Program-made: the position numbers and the translations under genes | IMG/VR virus record: IMGVR_UViG_3300045051_000754 | Location: 1 to 23,821 of that record | Source of the DNA: a virus | DNA: 23,821 bases | Direction: 5' to 3' (one strand) | Shown here: positions 11,945 to 19,959 of the stretch, in pieces | Position numbering within the stretch: the first letter of the stretch is position 1 | Layout: the number at the start of each line of letters is the position of its first letter | The notes under the pieces: model-generated | Seen by the model: only the letters and a program-made list of their open reading frames with translations | Databases searched by the model: none | What the model was told of the DNA's origin: nothing

Positions 11945-13429
11945 TCAGCCCCCGTACTCGGCGATGGCTTCCCACATGAAGGGCTGATTCGTCGCCGCGG
12001 TCCCGTCGTCTAGGTTGAACGTAATGTCGAACGTGGTGTCCGTCCGGTTCGTGACGAAAGCCACCGTCCGGGCCAGAGAAGGAGTCACCTGCACGGAAGC
12101 GGGGGTACTCCCCAATCCGTGCGTGATCGTCGTCCCGGAAGCGAGCGTCCCCGTCGCCCCGCTCGTCCTCCGCTTCTCGTCGATCGTTCCCACGCTGTCC
12201 GCTACGCTGATGCCAGCGTCCCGCAACGTCCCCTTGATCCGCGTCCCCGTGGCCCCGGACCCGATCCGCAGGCTCCAGTCCGTCGTGCCGGCGATCCGTC
12301 CGCCCTCGATCACGGCGTTCAGAGAGTTGAGGATCTCGATGCCGTAGCTGGCCCCGAACGTGATCATGGGGCGGATGATCTCTAGGCCCAGCAGCGCGGT
12401 CGTGGTCCCGTCCGTCCCCTCGCAGTAGATGGCTGCCTGGGACGGCCCCGCGGAGCCCCCCGTGACGGCGCAGTCGATCAGGCGTACGTTGGCCGGAATG
12501 CCCTCGCTGTCCCCCACCACCATGAACCCGTAGTTCTTCGGGTTCTCGACGAACACTCGACACAGGACGACATTCCGTACCTTCCCGGAAATCGTAACGC
12601 CGTTCCTCCTAATCTGCCCCGCGTCCGGGCTGGCCGGGTCGATCACGTTCTCGATGTTGAAGTCCTCGATCTTGATCCCCTCACAGGTTGGCTGGCTTAG
12701 GGAAGTCTTCGAGTAGATCACGATCACGTCGTTCGTGCAGTCCTTCGCGTACCCTCCCAGCACGTCGATGAAGCTGGCTCCGGCGGAGAGGTAGATCGCG
12801 TGCCGGATGACCCGGTAGAACTCGCACTTCCGGATCGTCACGCGCTTGGCGCCGTCGACCAGGATGGCGTATCCTCCGGTCACGCCGTCCACCCCCACGA
12901 TGTCCTCGTAGACGCAGTTGTCCACGACGTTCCCATCACTCTCGATCTGCGTCCCGTACCGTGTGTTGGAGATGTGGAGGGTATTGCACACGCACCGGGT
13001 GCTTCCCCCGTGGACGTAGACCCCGCGCTCCACGCCGGACGCGATACCGGAGCCGACGATCCGGAAGCCGACGAGCCAGACCCCCTCAACGCCGTCCAGG
13101 TCGAAGACGTCCACGTTCGCGACCCCGACCGTCACGGTGATCCCGCGGTGGATACCCACGATGTTGACGAAGTCCGGGGGCTCGATGGGGGAGCCGTCCA
13201 GCGTGAAGCTGGAGGAGAGATACACGGTCCCCCCGCCCTCGTCCGCGGCGGCGTCCAGCGCGTCCCGGAGGGCGTCCGACCACGTGTTCAGGGCCGTCTT
13301 GAACCGCCGCGTCTCGAACCCGGGCATCCCCTGGTTCAGCCGGTAGAAGTTCTGGTCGATCTCCGCGGAGGTGAGCTCCGAGCCCTTCCCCGCGCCCCAG
13401 TCCCCGGTCGTGCGGTACGTCAGGTCCAT
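11945..13429 (-). CDS. Beta-helix tailspike / tail fibre protein
   Basis: This 494-residue protein starts at ATG 13429 with GGGAG before it and two bases after the gpM-like stop. An N-terminal part (about 1-60) contains TSAEIDQNFYRLNQGMPGF, a virion-attachment-like segment. Residues about 60-400 have the repeating short strands and Gly/Asn turns of a right-handed parallel beta helix, for example VRNVVLCRVFVENPKNYGF and KRVTIRKCEFYRVIRHAIYL. Such pectate-lyase-like folds bind or cleave host surface polysaccharides. The C-terminal 70 residues (THGLGSTPASVQVTPSL and WEAIAEYGG) match a beta domain often found at the end of phage fibres. It lies between tail genes that are usually adjacent. Confidence 0.72.
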   Translation of the reverse strand: MDLTYRTTGDWGAGKGSELTSAEIDQNFYRLNQGMPGFETRRFKTALNTWSDALRDALDAAADEGGGTVYLSSSFTLDGSPIEPPDFVNIVGIHRGITVTVGVANVDVFDLDGVEGVWLVGFRIVGSGIASGVERGVYVHGGSTRCVCNTLHISNTRYGTQIESDGNVVDNCVYEDIVGVDGVTGGYAILVDGAKRVTIRKCEFYRVIRHAIYLSAGASFIDVLGGYAKDCTNDVIVIYSKTSLSQPTCEGIKIEDFNIENVIDPASPDAGQIRRNGVTISGKVRNVVLCRVFVENPKNYGFMVVGDSEGIPANVRLIDCAVTGGSAGPSQAAIYCEGTDGTTTALLGLEIIRPMITFGASYGIEILNSLNAVIEGGRIAGTTDWSLRIGSGATGTRIKGTLRDAGISVADSVGTIDEKRRTSGATGTLASGTTITHGLGSTPASVQVTPSLARTVAFVTNRTDTTFDITFNLDDGTAATNQPFMWEAIAEYGG

Positions 13430-13431
13430 CG

Positions 13432-13782
13432 TCAGACTCCCACGACCCCAAACTGGGCCCGGTAAGAGGTTGGCCCCACCTTGTCTACGGTCGGCCGGTC
13501 GCCGCCGAAGAACCGGCAGGAGTAGGAGGAAGAGTCGTCCGGGTTCGTCCAGGTCCACACCTTCGTGCGGTTGACGGACCAGAAGACGAGGAAGGTCTCC
13601 AGAAGGACGCGGGAGGGGAAAACGGCGTTCAGCACCCCCTCGTAGCGGGGACCGCTCCACTGCCGGCGGACCTCCGGGAGCCCGCCCGCGCGGGTCGTGT
13701 CCTCGAAGACCGGGAGGACGATCTCCCAGCGGTGGCCGTCCAGAACGAGGTAGGGGTTCAGCACTGTGTCGATGCTCGCCAT
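13432..13782 (-). CDS. Minor tail protein, probably gpM-like
   Basis: This 116-residue protein starts at ATG 13782, overlapping the tape-measure stop by one base (TGATG). It is a beta-rich protein with many aromatics: HRWEIVLPVFEDTTRAG, FLVFWSVNRTKVWTW and RAQFGVVGV. The position right after the tape measure and its length (lambda gpM is 109) point to the gpM-type small tail-tip protein. No motif proves it. Confidence 0.55.
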   Translation of the reverse strand: MASIDTVLNPYLVLDGHRWEIVLPVFEDTTRAGGLPEVRRQWSGPRYEGVLNAVFPSRVLLETFLVFWSVNRTKVWTWTNPDDSSSYSCRFFGGDRPTVDKVGPTSYRAQFGVVGV

Positions 13783-16451
13783 CAGCCCACGCTCCTCATC
13801 AGCTCCCTCATGGCGGCGCTCTTCCGCATCGCCGTGGCCACCCCCACCATGCTCCCCTGCGTCGCCGCGCGCCCGACCGCGATAAGCGTCCCCGGGTCCA
13901 CCCCGGACACACCCCCGAACTGGTTCACCACCTGGACGCCCCCTCCGCCTCCCCCCTCCTCCTGCGCCTGCCGGAGGAGTCCCGGAAGCTTGGAGAGCGG
14001 GGCGATCACCTCTGGGCCAACCCCCGGCTCCGCCGCCGTGATCCGCCCGGCGAAGGGCCGCATGAACACGCCTCCCTGGTCGAAGGACTTCGCGGGCTGC
14101 TGGTTCGCGATCAGGGCGACCTTCGTGGCGCCGAGAGCCCCGACGAACGCACTCATCGCCATTGCCGCCGGCCATACCTTGGCGAGCGGGGAGGTCCAGA
14201 CGTTCATCACGCCCTCCGCCGTAGCTACTACCGTCTCGGCGATCGCCATGGCCTTGTACGCTTCCCAGAACTCCTTCGCCTGCCCCCCGGAGTCCTCGTA
14301 GATCTGGCGCATCAGGCTAGCGGTCTGCCCCGCCTGCGTGCCGATCATGGAAACGCCGGCCAGGAGGACCTCGTGCTCCTCCTGCCACTTCTCTTTCTTA
14401 TGTTTGAAGACGCTATCCTCAATCTGCTTGATCCGCTCCGCCGCCCATTCCTCTGCCTCTACGCGCGCCTGCGTTCCCTCCTGGTACCCAGCGACGACCT
14501 CCTGGATCTTCGTCTTCTGCTGCTTCACCCAGTCGTCCGTCATCAGGTCCCGGGAGATCCCTCGGTGCTGCTCGATGTTCCCCATCTTGGAGACGTCCAC
14601 GCGGGAGGCGTCCCGGTCCCCTTGCCAGAGGACGTTCGCCTTCCCCATGTTGAGCTCGCGGAGATCCAGTTCCCCCTGCGTGGGGCCAAAGTTCCAGAGC
14701 GGTACCATCGCGTCGTAGTTGGCCTCCCCCATCTTCTTCCAGTTGTCGAGGGTCTCCGCCAGGTCTGCGGTGGCCTTGTCCAGGTCCCTCCGCATTCGCT
14801 CCTCTGGGAACAGGGAGAAGTCTGCGGCCTCCCCCTCGTTCCCTAGCTGCTTCCACTTCGTCAGGAAGTCAGAGACGCTGGCCTCCCCGGACTTGACGTT
14901 GTCCTGGAAAGCACGGAAGGGTTCCTCAAGGGAGTCCTGGACGGACTGCGCCCCCAGCTCCCCGTCCCTAACCCAGTCCACGACGAAGGTCTTCCACCAC
15001 TCCTCCCCCGCCTGCGCCCGCTCCTGGAACCGAGCGAACCCCGCGTCCTCGAACGACGGGGCCGCCTTCTCCATCAGCTGGGAGAGCTTCGTCGGGTTCC
15101 TGGAAGCGGAGAGCAGGTCCAGGTACTCGGGGCTCTCCCCCATCAGCTCCTTGAGCTCCCCCTTCGTGAGCTCCGCCAGCGCCACGGCCCCGGGCTTCTT
15201 CGCCGAGCCGGGAAGCTCCCCGCTCCCGGCCTGCCTTCTCACCCAAGGGTCCGGAGCCATCTCGTTCCCCTGCCGCCAAGCCAGGGTCTGCTCCAGGCGC
15301 TTCGCCATATCCAGGGCACGGGCTCTATCCGGCCCCGTCGCTTCCTGATAGGCTCTCGTCCCGGTCGGGGTGGCTTGGGCCTTGTACTCGGAGATCCGAC
15401 CCTGCAACTCCGAGATCGTCTGGTACTTCGCTGCCTCCAGGTCGAGACCCCGAAGGCGTCCCTCTGCCTCCCTCCGGACCGCTGGGATCACGTTTGTCAG
15501 ACGCTGGACGTTCCAGTACATCGTCTGGAGCCCAATCCAGGTCATTGCCACGTCCGACCCGACCTTCTTCACAGCAGCCCCGACCTGGTCGGCCCACTTG
15601 TTGATTACACCCTCGTCCGAGAGGGTCTCGATGGTGGAGATGAAGTTCTCCGCCTGCTTCGTCAGCCCGCTGAAAATCCCCTCGCTCCCGTCTCCCGTCA
15701 TCACCCGACGCTTAAAGCGGTCCCACTGGTCCGACATGCGCTCCATCACCCCGCCCCACGTGTGCTGGAACTTCTCCGACGCCCCGCCGAAGCGCTCGTT
15801 CAGGCCCTCCATGATGGCGGTGATCGCCTCGTTCGCCGTGTGACCGGACTTCCCGAGGTTCTCCATCTGCTTCGAGGTGATCCCGAGCTTCTCCTGGAGA
15901 ATCTCGTATGCGGGGATGCCCACCTCGGTGAGCTGCATCAGCTCCTCGGCGCTGATCTTCCCCTTCGCCCCCATCTGCCCCAGGGCGCGGGCGACGCGCT
16001 CCATGATCTCCGGGGACCCGCCCATCGCCATCGTGGTGTCGACGAGGGTGGTCATGTCCTTGATCGTGGGCTTGAGCCCCATGGCGGAGAGCATCCGGTA
16101 CGTGTCGATCGCCTTCGCCGTGTTGACCGGGAGCCTCGCCGCCCACTTGTCGAGGATCTCGAACGTCTCCTTCCCGTGCCCCTTCGTGATGGTGTCGAGG
16201 CTGGTTGCGAGACGCTCGGCCTGAACGGCGGAGTCGAAGAAGGACTTCGCCAGTCCCATCGCCCCCGCCGCGGTGACGAGGCCCCCGATCAGGGGGAGGA
16301 GCCCCTTGATCGAGGCTCCCACTCCGGAGACGGCCTTCTCCGACCGGGCGCCGTAGTCCTCGAACATCTTCTGGCCCTTCGCCAGGTCCGCGCGAAGGGG
16401 GGCATGGTCGGCGGATAGCGTGGCGATCAGGGAGCCTACGTTGACGCTCAC
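13782..16451 (-). CDS. Tape measure protein
   Basis: This 889-residue protein sets the length of the tail and spans its lumen. The start is GTG 16451, overlapping the GT chaperone stop as GTGA. The N-terminus (SVNVGSLIATLSADHAPLRA) is a typical tape-measure opening. Residues about 150-200 include EELMQLTEVGIPAYEILQEK and LGITSKQMENLGKSG, the TP901/lambda-type tape measure N-terminal domain motif. Hydrophobic stretches near 50-68 (LLPLIGGLVTAAGAMG) and near 740-790 (TAEGVMNVWTS, AAMAMSAFVGALGATKVALI) match the membrane-active parts of tape measures. The C-terminus has a glycine run GGGGGG. At about 0.15 nm per residue the tail would be about 130 nm. Confidence 0.9.
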   Translation of the reverse strand: MSVNVGSLIATLSADHAPLRADLAKGQKMFEDYGARSEKAVSGVGASIKGLLPLIGGLVTAAGAMGLAKSFFDSAVQAERLATSLDTITKGHGKETFEILDKWAARLPVNTAKAIDTYRMLSAMGLKPTIKDMTTLVDTTMAMGGSPEIMERVARALGQMGAKGKISAEELMQLTEVGIPAYEILQEKLGITSKQMENLGKSGHTANEAITAIMEGLNERFGGASEKFQHTWGGVMERMSDQWDRFKRRVMTGDGSEGIFSGLTKQAENFISTIETLSDEGVINKWADQVGAAVKKVGSDVAMTWIGLQTMYWNVQRLTNVIPAVRREAEGRLRGLDLEAAKYQTISELQGRISEYKAQATPTGTRAYQEATGPDRARALDMAKRLEQTLAWRQGNEMAPDPWVRRQAGSGELPGSAKKPGAVALAELTKGELKELMGESPEYLDLLSASRNPTKLSQLMEKAAPSFEDAGFARFQERAQAGEEWWKTFVVDWVRDGELGAQSVQDSLEEPFRAFQDNVKSGEASVSDFLTKWKQLGNEGEAADFSLFPEERMRRDLDKATADLAETLDNWKKMGEANYDAMVPLWNFGPTQGELDLRELNMGKANVLWQGDRDASRVDVSKMGNIEQHRGISRDLMTDDWVKQQKTKIQEVVAGYQEGTQARVEAEEWAAERIKQIEDSVFKHKKEKWQEEHEVLLAGVSMIGTQAGQTASLMRQIYEDSGGQAKEFWEAYKAMAIAETVVATAEGVMNVWTSPLAKVWPAAMAMSAFVGALGATKVALIANQQPAKSFDQGGVFMRPFAGRITAAEPGVGPEVIAPLSKLPGLLRQAQEEGGGGGGVQVVNQFGGVSGVDPGTLIAVGRAATQGSMVGVATAMRKSAAMRELMRSVG

Positions 16452-16822
16452 TTCTGCACCATCGTCATGAGCAGGGCCTTCATCTCCTCGGGGGTCTGCT
16501 TCACGATGCCCTCCACTTTTTCCGTGAACTTCGGCATGAAGTCCCCCGGCGCGTACGCCTTGCTGTTTTTGCCCCGGTTCGCGTTGGCTACGGTGGCCGC
16601 CACGATCCCCGCTCGGAGGTCCCCGCGCTCCTCACCGAATGGCTCGACGCGGTCGTACGCCATCCAGTCCAGGACCTGCCGGTGGGAGAGGCAGGCCAAG
16701 AGGTGGTCGGGATGGGGGTAGCCCAGCCGGAGCGCTAGACGGAAGAGGAACCGCCGCTCTGGCCGGGCGCGGATTCCCCCTCGGCCCTCTCCTCCGCGGA
16801 GGGCTTCCCGTCCTCCCGCCAC
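16448..16822 (-). CDS. Tail assembly chaperone GT extension (gpT-like), read by -1 frameshift
   Basis: This is the open frame that begins with GTG 16822 and ends at 16448; it lies in the -1 frame relative to the gene at 16735. The conserved part is downstream: LGYPHPDHLL, then LSHRQVLDWMAYDRVEPFGE and ERGDLRA. This is the pattern of T-type tail chaperones (DUF4035-like, with W-x-A-Y and EPFGE). There is no ribosome site in front of GTG 16822. As in lambda gpG-GT, the product is probably made by ribosomes slipping out of the upstream gene, giving a fused protein that scaffolds the tape measure. The free N-terminus is therefore uncertain. Confidence 0.7.
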   Translation of the reverse strand: MAGGREALRGGEGRGGIRARPERRFLFRLALRLGYPHPDHLLACLSHRQVLDWMAYDRVEPFGEERGDLRAGIVAATVANANRGKNSKAYAPGDFMPKFTEKVEGIVKQTPEEMKALLMTMVQK

Positions 16823-17166
16823 ATCCCGCTCAGCCGCATCACGACCGGGTAGATGCGGCTGAGCACGTCCGGGTGCTTTCTACCGAGCAGGTCGAGCTCC
16901 GCGTCCGAGAAGAGGCGCTCCCCCTCCTCGTCGCAGAGCCCCATCCCGCAGACCCGGATGCGGAGCCCCTCCGGCTGCGGGAGCTTGTCCGCATCCGCCA
17001 GCTCGGGGTGGGCCTCCCGCACCCTCATGTACTCCCGGGCGACCTGCTCCGCCTCCCGGCCGTTCAGCTCCCTCACCAGCACGGACCCGCCCCACTCGGG
17101 GACGTCGACCGTCTCGCGCTTCAGGTCCTGGGCCGCCAGGATGTCCGCCTTCGTCAGGTACGTCAT
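16735..17166 (-). CDS. Tail assembly chaperone G (gpG-like)
   Basis: This 143-residue protein starts at ATG 17166 behind GGAGGAA. It precedes the tape measure gene and overlaps the gpT-like frame, the fixed arrangement of siphophage tail chaperones. The N-terminus (TKADILAAQDLKRETVDVPEWGG) followed by VLVRELNGREAEQV has the pattern of many phage tail-assembly chaperones. The centre is helical and acidic, and the last 25 residues are a disordered Gly/Ser/Glu tail containing the slip site. Chaperone G and the GT fusion coat the tape measure until the tube is polymerised; neither stays in the virion. Confidence 0.78.
   Translation of the reverse strand: MTYLTKADILAAQDLKRETVDVPEWGGSVLVRELNGREAEQVAREYMRVREAHPELADADKLPQPEGLRIRVCGMGLCDEEGERLFSDAELDLLGRKHPDVLSRIYPVVMRLSGMWREDGKPSAEERAEGESAPGQSGGSSSV
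16774..16780 (-). promoter_or_regulatory. Possible -1 ribosomal frameshift site in the tail chaperone
   Basis: In the minus-strand message the G frame reads GAG GGG GAA, giving the heptamer G-GGG-GAA at 16780-16774. Slipping back one base would re-pair GGG on GGG exactly and lead into the T frame 28 codons before the G stop would be reached or earlier. The A-site pairing is imperfect, so it differs from the GGGAAAG of lambda. It is the best candidate I see in the overlap. Confidence 0.35.
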
Positions 17167-17210
17167 GTCTCGTTCCTCCGTTCCAGTTGGACCCAGCTAA
17201 GGCGCCAGGA

Positions 17211-17633
17211 TCAGGTGTTGATGTTGACGGGCCCAGTGATCTTGATCGTTACCGTGGCGGTGACCTTGTCGTCTAGGGGGACAGCGCTCCCCATGGCGGT
17301 GACGAGGCCGGAGAACTCGAACGTCGTCTCCCCGGTGTCCGGGAACACGATCTGGTAGTCCCGGGGGCTCTCGTCCTCGAAGTCGTCGTTGAGCAGGGTG
17401 TACGTCGCCAGGGTGAAGTTCATCGAGAGCTGGACCTCGCCCGGGTCCCGAAAGCTCGCCCGGAACTCCCGGTAGCCCCCCGTCGAGTCGAGCGACGTCA
17501 CGTCCATCGTGGCGCGGCTCTTGTTCGGCCCGGAGATCGAGTTGATCTCCGCGATGGCCGAGAACGTGGGAGTGCTGAGCATATTGGACCGCTTGAACTT
17601 GGTTCCTACTCCGGAGATCGCATTGCTCGACAT
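17211..17633 (-). CDS. Major tail tube protein
   Basis: This 140-residue protein starts at ATG 17633 behind GAGGAGG. It reads GVGTKFKRS, then FSAIAEINSISGPNKSRATM and DVTSLDSTGGYREF, followed by RDPGEVQLSMNF. This is the characteristic pattern of gpV-type tail tube subunits, which stack as hexameric rings around the tape measure. The C-terminal strands (TFEFSGLVTAMGSAVPLDDK, then VTATVTIKITG) complete the beta sandwich. It lies between the tail terminator and the chaperones as usual and lacks the extra C-terminal Ig domain that lambda gpV has. As a highly abundant virion protein it should be strongly translated, which fits the clear ribosome site. Confidence 0.87.
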   Translation of the reverse strand: MSSNAISGVGTKFKRSNMLSTPTFSAIAEINSISGPNKSRATMDVTSLDSTGGYREFRASFRDPGEVQLSMNFTLATYTLLNDDFEDESPRDYQIVFPDTGETTFEFSGLVTAMGSAVPLDDKVTATVTIKITGPVNINT

Positions 17634-17646
17634 CTCTCTGCCTCCT

Positions 17647-18048
17647 CTACTGCGCTGGGGTTCGGTGGATGCGGAAGTTCATCGTGAATATCGGCCGCTC
17701 GGACTCGTCCGCGCCGAGCGGGTTGACGTCCCCCTCCAGCCAGACGCCTGCGTAGCGGGCGCTCCCCGCTACGGTCTCCTCGTGGAGGAGGTGGAGGCGG
17801 TCTCGGACGGAGGAGGCGAGAGCGTAGGCCCCCCGGTAGTCCCCGCGCACGCCGCGCACGCGGACCTGGACGGTCGGGCGCCGGTAGTCCGCGCCGGAGT
17901 CCGGGGCGTACCCGCCGGAGTCGAGCACCGTCACGCAGAGGTCCGGCGAGGGGGGCTCGGAACAGGCGAAGAGGTTCGTCCCCAGGACCAGCGGGGAGGC
18001 GCTGGGGAGGTCCAGGAGGGCGGCGACATCTACGCAGGGCGGGTTCAT
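17647..18048 (-). CDS. Tail terminator / minor capsid-type connector protein
   Basis: This 133-residue protein starts at ATG 18048, overlapping the upstream stop as ATGA. The motif SPDLCVTVLDSGGYAPD, followed by RPTVQVRVRG, is typical of the phage tail terminator/minor capsid family. The beta-alpha pattern continues with AYALASSVRDRLHLL and ends in strands FTMNFRIHR. Tail terminators cap the tail tube with a hexamer and form the joint with the head. The gene order, just before the tube protein, agrees. Confidence 0.75.
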   Translation of the reverse strand: MNPPCVDVAALLDLPSASPLVLGTNLFACSEPPSPDLCVTVLDSGGYAPDSGADYRRPTVQVRVRGVRGDYRGAYALASSVRDRLHLLHEETVAGSARYAGVWLEGDVNPLGADESERPIFTMNFRIHRTPAQ

Positions 18049-18563
18049 GCCTCGGCTCCTCTGTCGTCCTTCAGCGCCTTCCGGACCCGCGCGGCGACGA
18101 TCCGGAGGAAGCGATCCGCGTTGACCTTCAGCGCGGTCTCCAGGAACTTCCATTCCCCCTTCTCGGAGTAAACGATCCTCTCGCTCATCCGCCCGCTGGG
18201 GAGCCGTCCGGGGACGTACTTCCTCCCGCTCGGGCTGGCCCCTCCCGTCTTCCCGGCCCGCGGGTTCTCGTGGACGTTCGCCGCGTAGACGGCTGCGTAT
18301 CCCACGGCGACGGTAGGCTGCTCCCTCCCGGCGGCGGAGCGAGCGTCCTCCGGGACGGTCCCCCGCTCGATGGTCTCCCCTCCCTTCCAGACCACGAAGG
18401 CGGAGCCCCGGAGGTTCCCGGTCACGATCGGGGTGAGCTTCTGGGACTCCTTCCGGACCATCTGCCCCCCGGCGACGAGGCCCTCCAGCGCGGCGCCCTC
18501 CATCTCCCGGAGCGCCTTCGCCAGGTTCCGCTGGACCTCGTCCAGTCCGCGGACGGCCTTCAC
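18045..18563 (-). CDS. HK97 gp10-like neck / tail-completion protein
   Basis: This 172-residue protein starts at ATG 18563 and overlaps genes on both sides by ATGA junctions. The first helix (GLDEVQRNLAKALREMEGAA) followed by GGQMVRKESQKLTPIVTGNL matches the HK97 gp10-like family, where P-x-x-T-G-x-L-R is the hallmark. Then YAAVYAANVHE, with a Y-A-x-x-x-H/E motif, and a helical C-terminus are seen. Its family completes the head-tail joining. A central stretch of about 35 residues (PRAGKTGGASPSGRKYVPGR) is longer and more basic than usual. Confidence 0.78.
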   Translation of the reverse strand: MKAVRGLDEVQRNLAKALREMEGAALEGLVAGGQMVRKESQKLTPIVTGNLRGSAFVVWKGGETIERGTVPEDARSAAGREQPTVAVGYAAVYAANVHENPRAGKTGGASPSGRKYVPGRLPSGRMSERIVYSEKGEWKFLETALKVNADRFLRIVAARVRKALKDDRGAEA

Positions 18564-18907
18564 AGGATGGCCCTCCGGACCGCGATCGCCCCCCGGACGT
18601 CCGGCGTCTGCTCGAACGCGCGGACGACCAGGGCGCCCGCCACGGGCTGGGGGTTACTCTCCTGCGCGTTCGTGAGGTCGGAGAGGGTCCCGAGGAGGAG
18701 AAGTCCCCCGACCGCCAGGTCCTGCGCTACCCAGACCTCGGCGGAGGCGACGAACTCTTCTCCTTGCGCCGTGGAGAAACGCTTGCTCGACGGCTCCCAG
18801 CGGCAGGGGACCTCGACCGGGTCTGCGTAGGAGCGCCCGCCATACCCGTCAGGGACGGGGGAGGCCCAGTAGACGGCGGTCTGGCGAAGGAGCCTACGAA
18901 GGTTCAT
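18560..18907 (-). CDS. Head closure (stopper) protein
   Basis: This 115-residue protein starts at ATG 18907 within the end of the upstream connector gene. The pattern LLRQTAVYWASPVPDGYGGR and VEVPCRWEPSSKRF is the usual shape of small phage head-closure proteins: an aromatic strand, PDGYG turn and C-R-W strand. It lies in the fixed order connector, stopper, gp10-like, terminator. It would close the connector after DNA packaging. No catalytic motif is seen. Confidence 0.7.
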   Translation of the reverse strand: MNLRRLLRQTAVYWASPVPDGYGGRSYADPVEVPCRWEPSSKRFSTAQGEEFVASAEVWVAQDLAVGGLLLLGTLSDLTNAQESNPQPVAGALVVRAFEQTPDVRGAIAVRRAIL

Positions 18908-19280
18908 GCCTCACCCCGTAGTCCGCGACCCCGAAGGAGGCGGGGAGCCGTCCCATCCGCGCCAGCCTCCCCGTGGGGTCCATCAGTAGCGCCCGCTCCC
19001 CGTAGACCGTCGTGCCGAGCCCCGACGCCGCGTTCCCCGTCTGGTAGCTCTGCGTCACGCCCCCGATCGACTCGCTCTTCACCTGCTTGTCCTTCGCGCT
19101 GACGAAGTGCGCGGCTACCCAGCGCTCGATCTCCGCCAGGAGCGCGTCCGGGAGCCCCGAGCCCCCGAGCTGCTGCGTGACGATCAGGTTCGCCCCAGTC
19201 AGGAACGGGGTCACGTCCTCGTCCTCCAGCTCCGAGTCCGGCATGATGTCCCGGACGTCCGACTCAGACACTCTGGCCAA
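18894..19280 (-). CDS. Head-tail connector (adaptor) protein, gp6-like
   Basis: This 128-residue protein has no ATG start near its N-terminus. TTG 19280 is six bases after GGAGG, the best fit; GTG 19271 is the alternative. The protein reads SESDVRDIMPDSELEDEDVT, then PFLTGANLIVTQQL. A helix LLAEIERWVAAHFVSAKDKQ follows, and then TTVYGERALLMDPTGRLA. The I-E-x-W-x-A-A-H-F and Y-G-x-x-A-x-x-L-D-x-T-G motifs are those of gp6-like adaptors, which form a ring under the portal. It overlaps the glycosyltransferase gene upstream, so the connector genes are coupled to the glycosyltransferase cassette. Confidence 0.72.
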   Translation of the reverse strand: MARVSESDVRDIMPDSELEDEDVTPFLTGANLIVTQQLGGSGLPDALLAEIERWVAAHFVSAKDKQVKSESIGGVTQSYQTGNAASGLGTTVYGERALLMDPTGRLARMGRLPASFGVADYGVRHEPS

Positions 19281-19959
19281 TTCCCGCCTCCTTCCACCAG
19301 CAACGGTCCATCCAGGGGAGGCCGGACACCTGGTGCGGCCGGGGCTTCCCGTGGAAGCAGACGACCCGCGCGTGGTCCGGCAGCTCATAGTCACACTCCG
19401 CCACCACGTGCTTCTTGTAGCTGACGATCCCGGGGACGGCGAGCGTCACGTCCTCCGGCTCCCTCCCGGCCTCCTCCGTGTACCAGCGGGCGACATACTC
19501 CTGGTCCCACGCGCCGGGGGCGATCCCGCTCCGCTCGCGGAGGTAGCGTTTGAGGAGGAAGCCCAGGTCCGCTCCCCCGTCCCAGGCCATGACGCCGGAG
19601 GCCCAGCGGTCCCGGGGGTTCGTCCTGCGGTTGAAGCCGGGGAGCATGGCGAAGCCCAGCCCGTCCGGCCGCAGGACCAGGTAGCGGACGAGCACCGTGT
19701 CCAGGTCCAGGTAGACGACGCGCTCCCCCTTGCCAGTCAGACCGGGGCGGAACGCCTCCATCTTCGACCACCAGCCAGGGAGGCCGTGTAGCAGGGGCTC
19801 CGCCCAGGGCTCCCGGAGGAGCGAGGGGTCGTCGGTCAGGCAGAGGAAGCGTCGGTCCTGCCCCGCCAGAGACCGCCCCGCGCCCGCCCGGAGCGCGCGG
19901 ACATAACGGGCGTCGTAGTCCCCGCCGAGCCGCAGGACGCAGAGGACGGTCGTCGTCAC
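19264..19959 (-). CDS. Glycosyltransferase with DxD motif (GT-A fold, GT8-like)
   Basis: This 231-residue enzyme would move a sugar from a nucleotide sugar to an acceptor. VVYLDLDTVLV at 81-91 contains the metal-binding D85-x-D87, and PGWWSKMEAFRPGL at 61-74 is the usual lead of this group. The remainder (GVMAWDGG, AWDQEYVARWY) matches the active-site aspartate region of a GT8-like or related GT-A transferase. The C-terminal VVCFHGKPRPHQ has the family's H-x-G-K/P stretch. The start is GTG 19959, overlapping the upstream stop as GTGA. It is the third of three different transferases in a row. The donor and acceptor cannot be read from the sequence. Confidence 0.75.
   Translation of the reverse strand: MTTTVLCVLRLGGDYDARYVRALRAGAGRSLAGQDRRFLCLTDDPSLLREPWAEPLLHGLPGWWSKMEAFRPGLTGKGERVVYLDLDTVLVRYLVLRPDGLGFAMLPGFNRRTNPRDRWASGVMAWDGGADLGFLLKRYLRERSGIAPGAWDQEYVARWYTEEAGREPEDVTLAVPGIVSYKKHVVAECDYELPDHARVVCFHGKPRPHQVSGLPWMDRCWWKEAGIGQSV

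Noticed and set aside
15375-16418. 347-codon plus-strand frame across the tape measure gene
   Set aside because: It is antisense to a confident tape measure protein and has the typical shadow composition of His, Leu and Arg.
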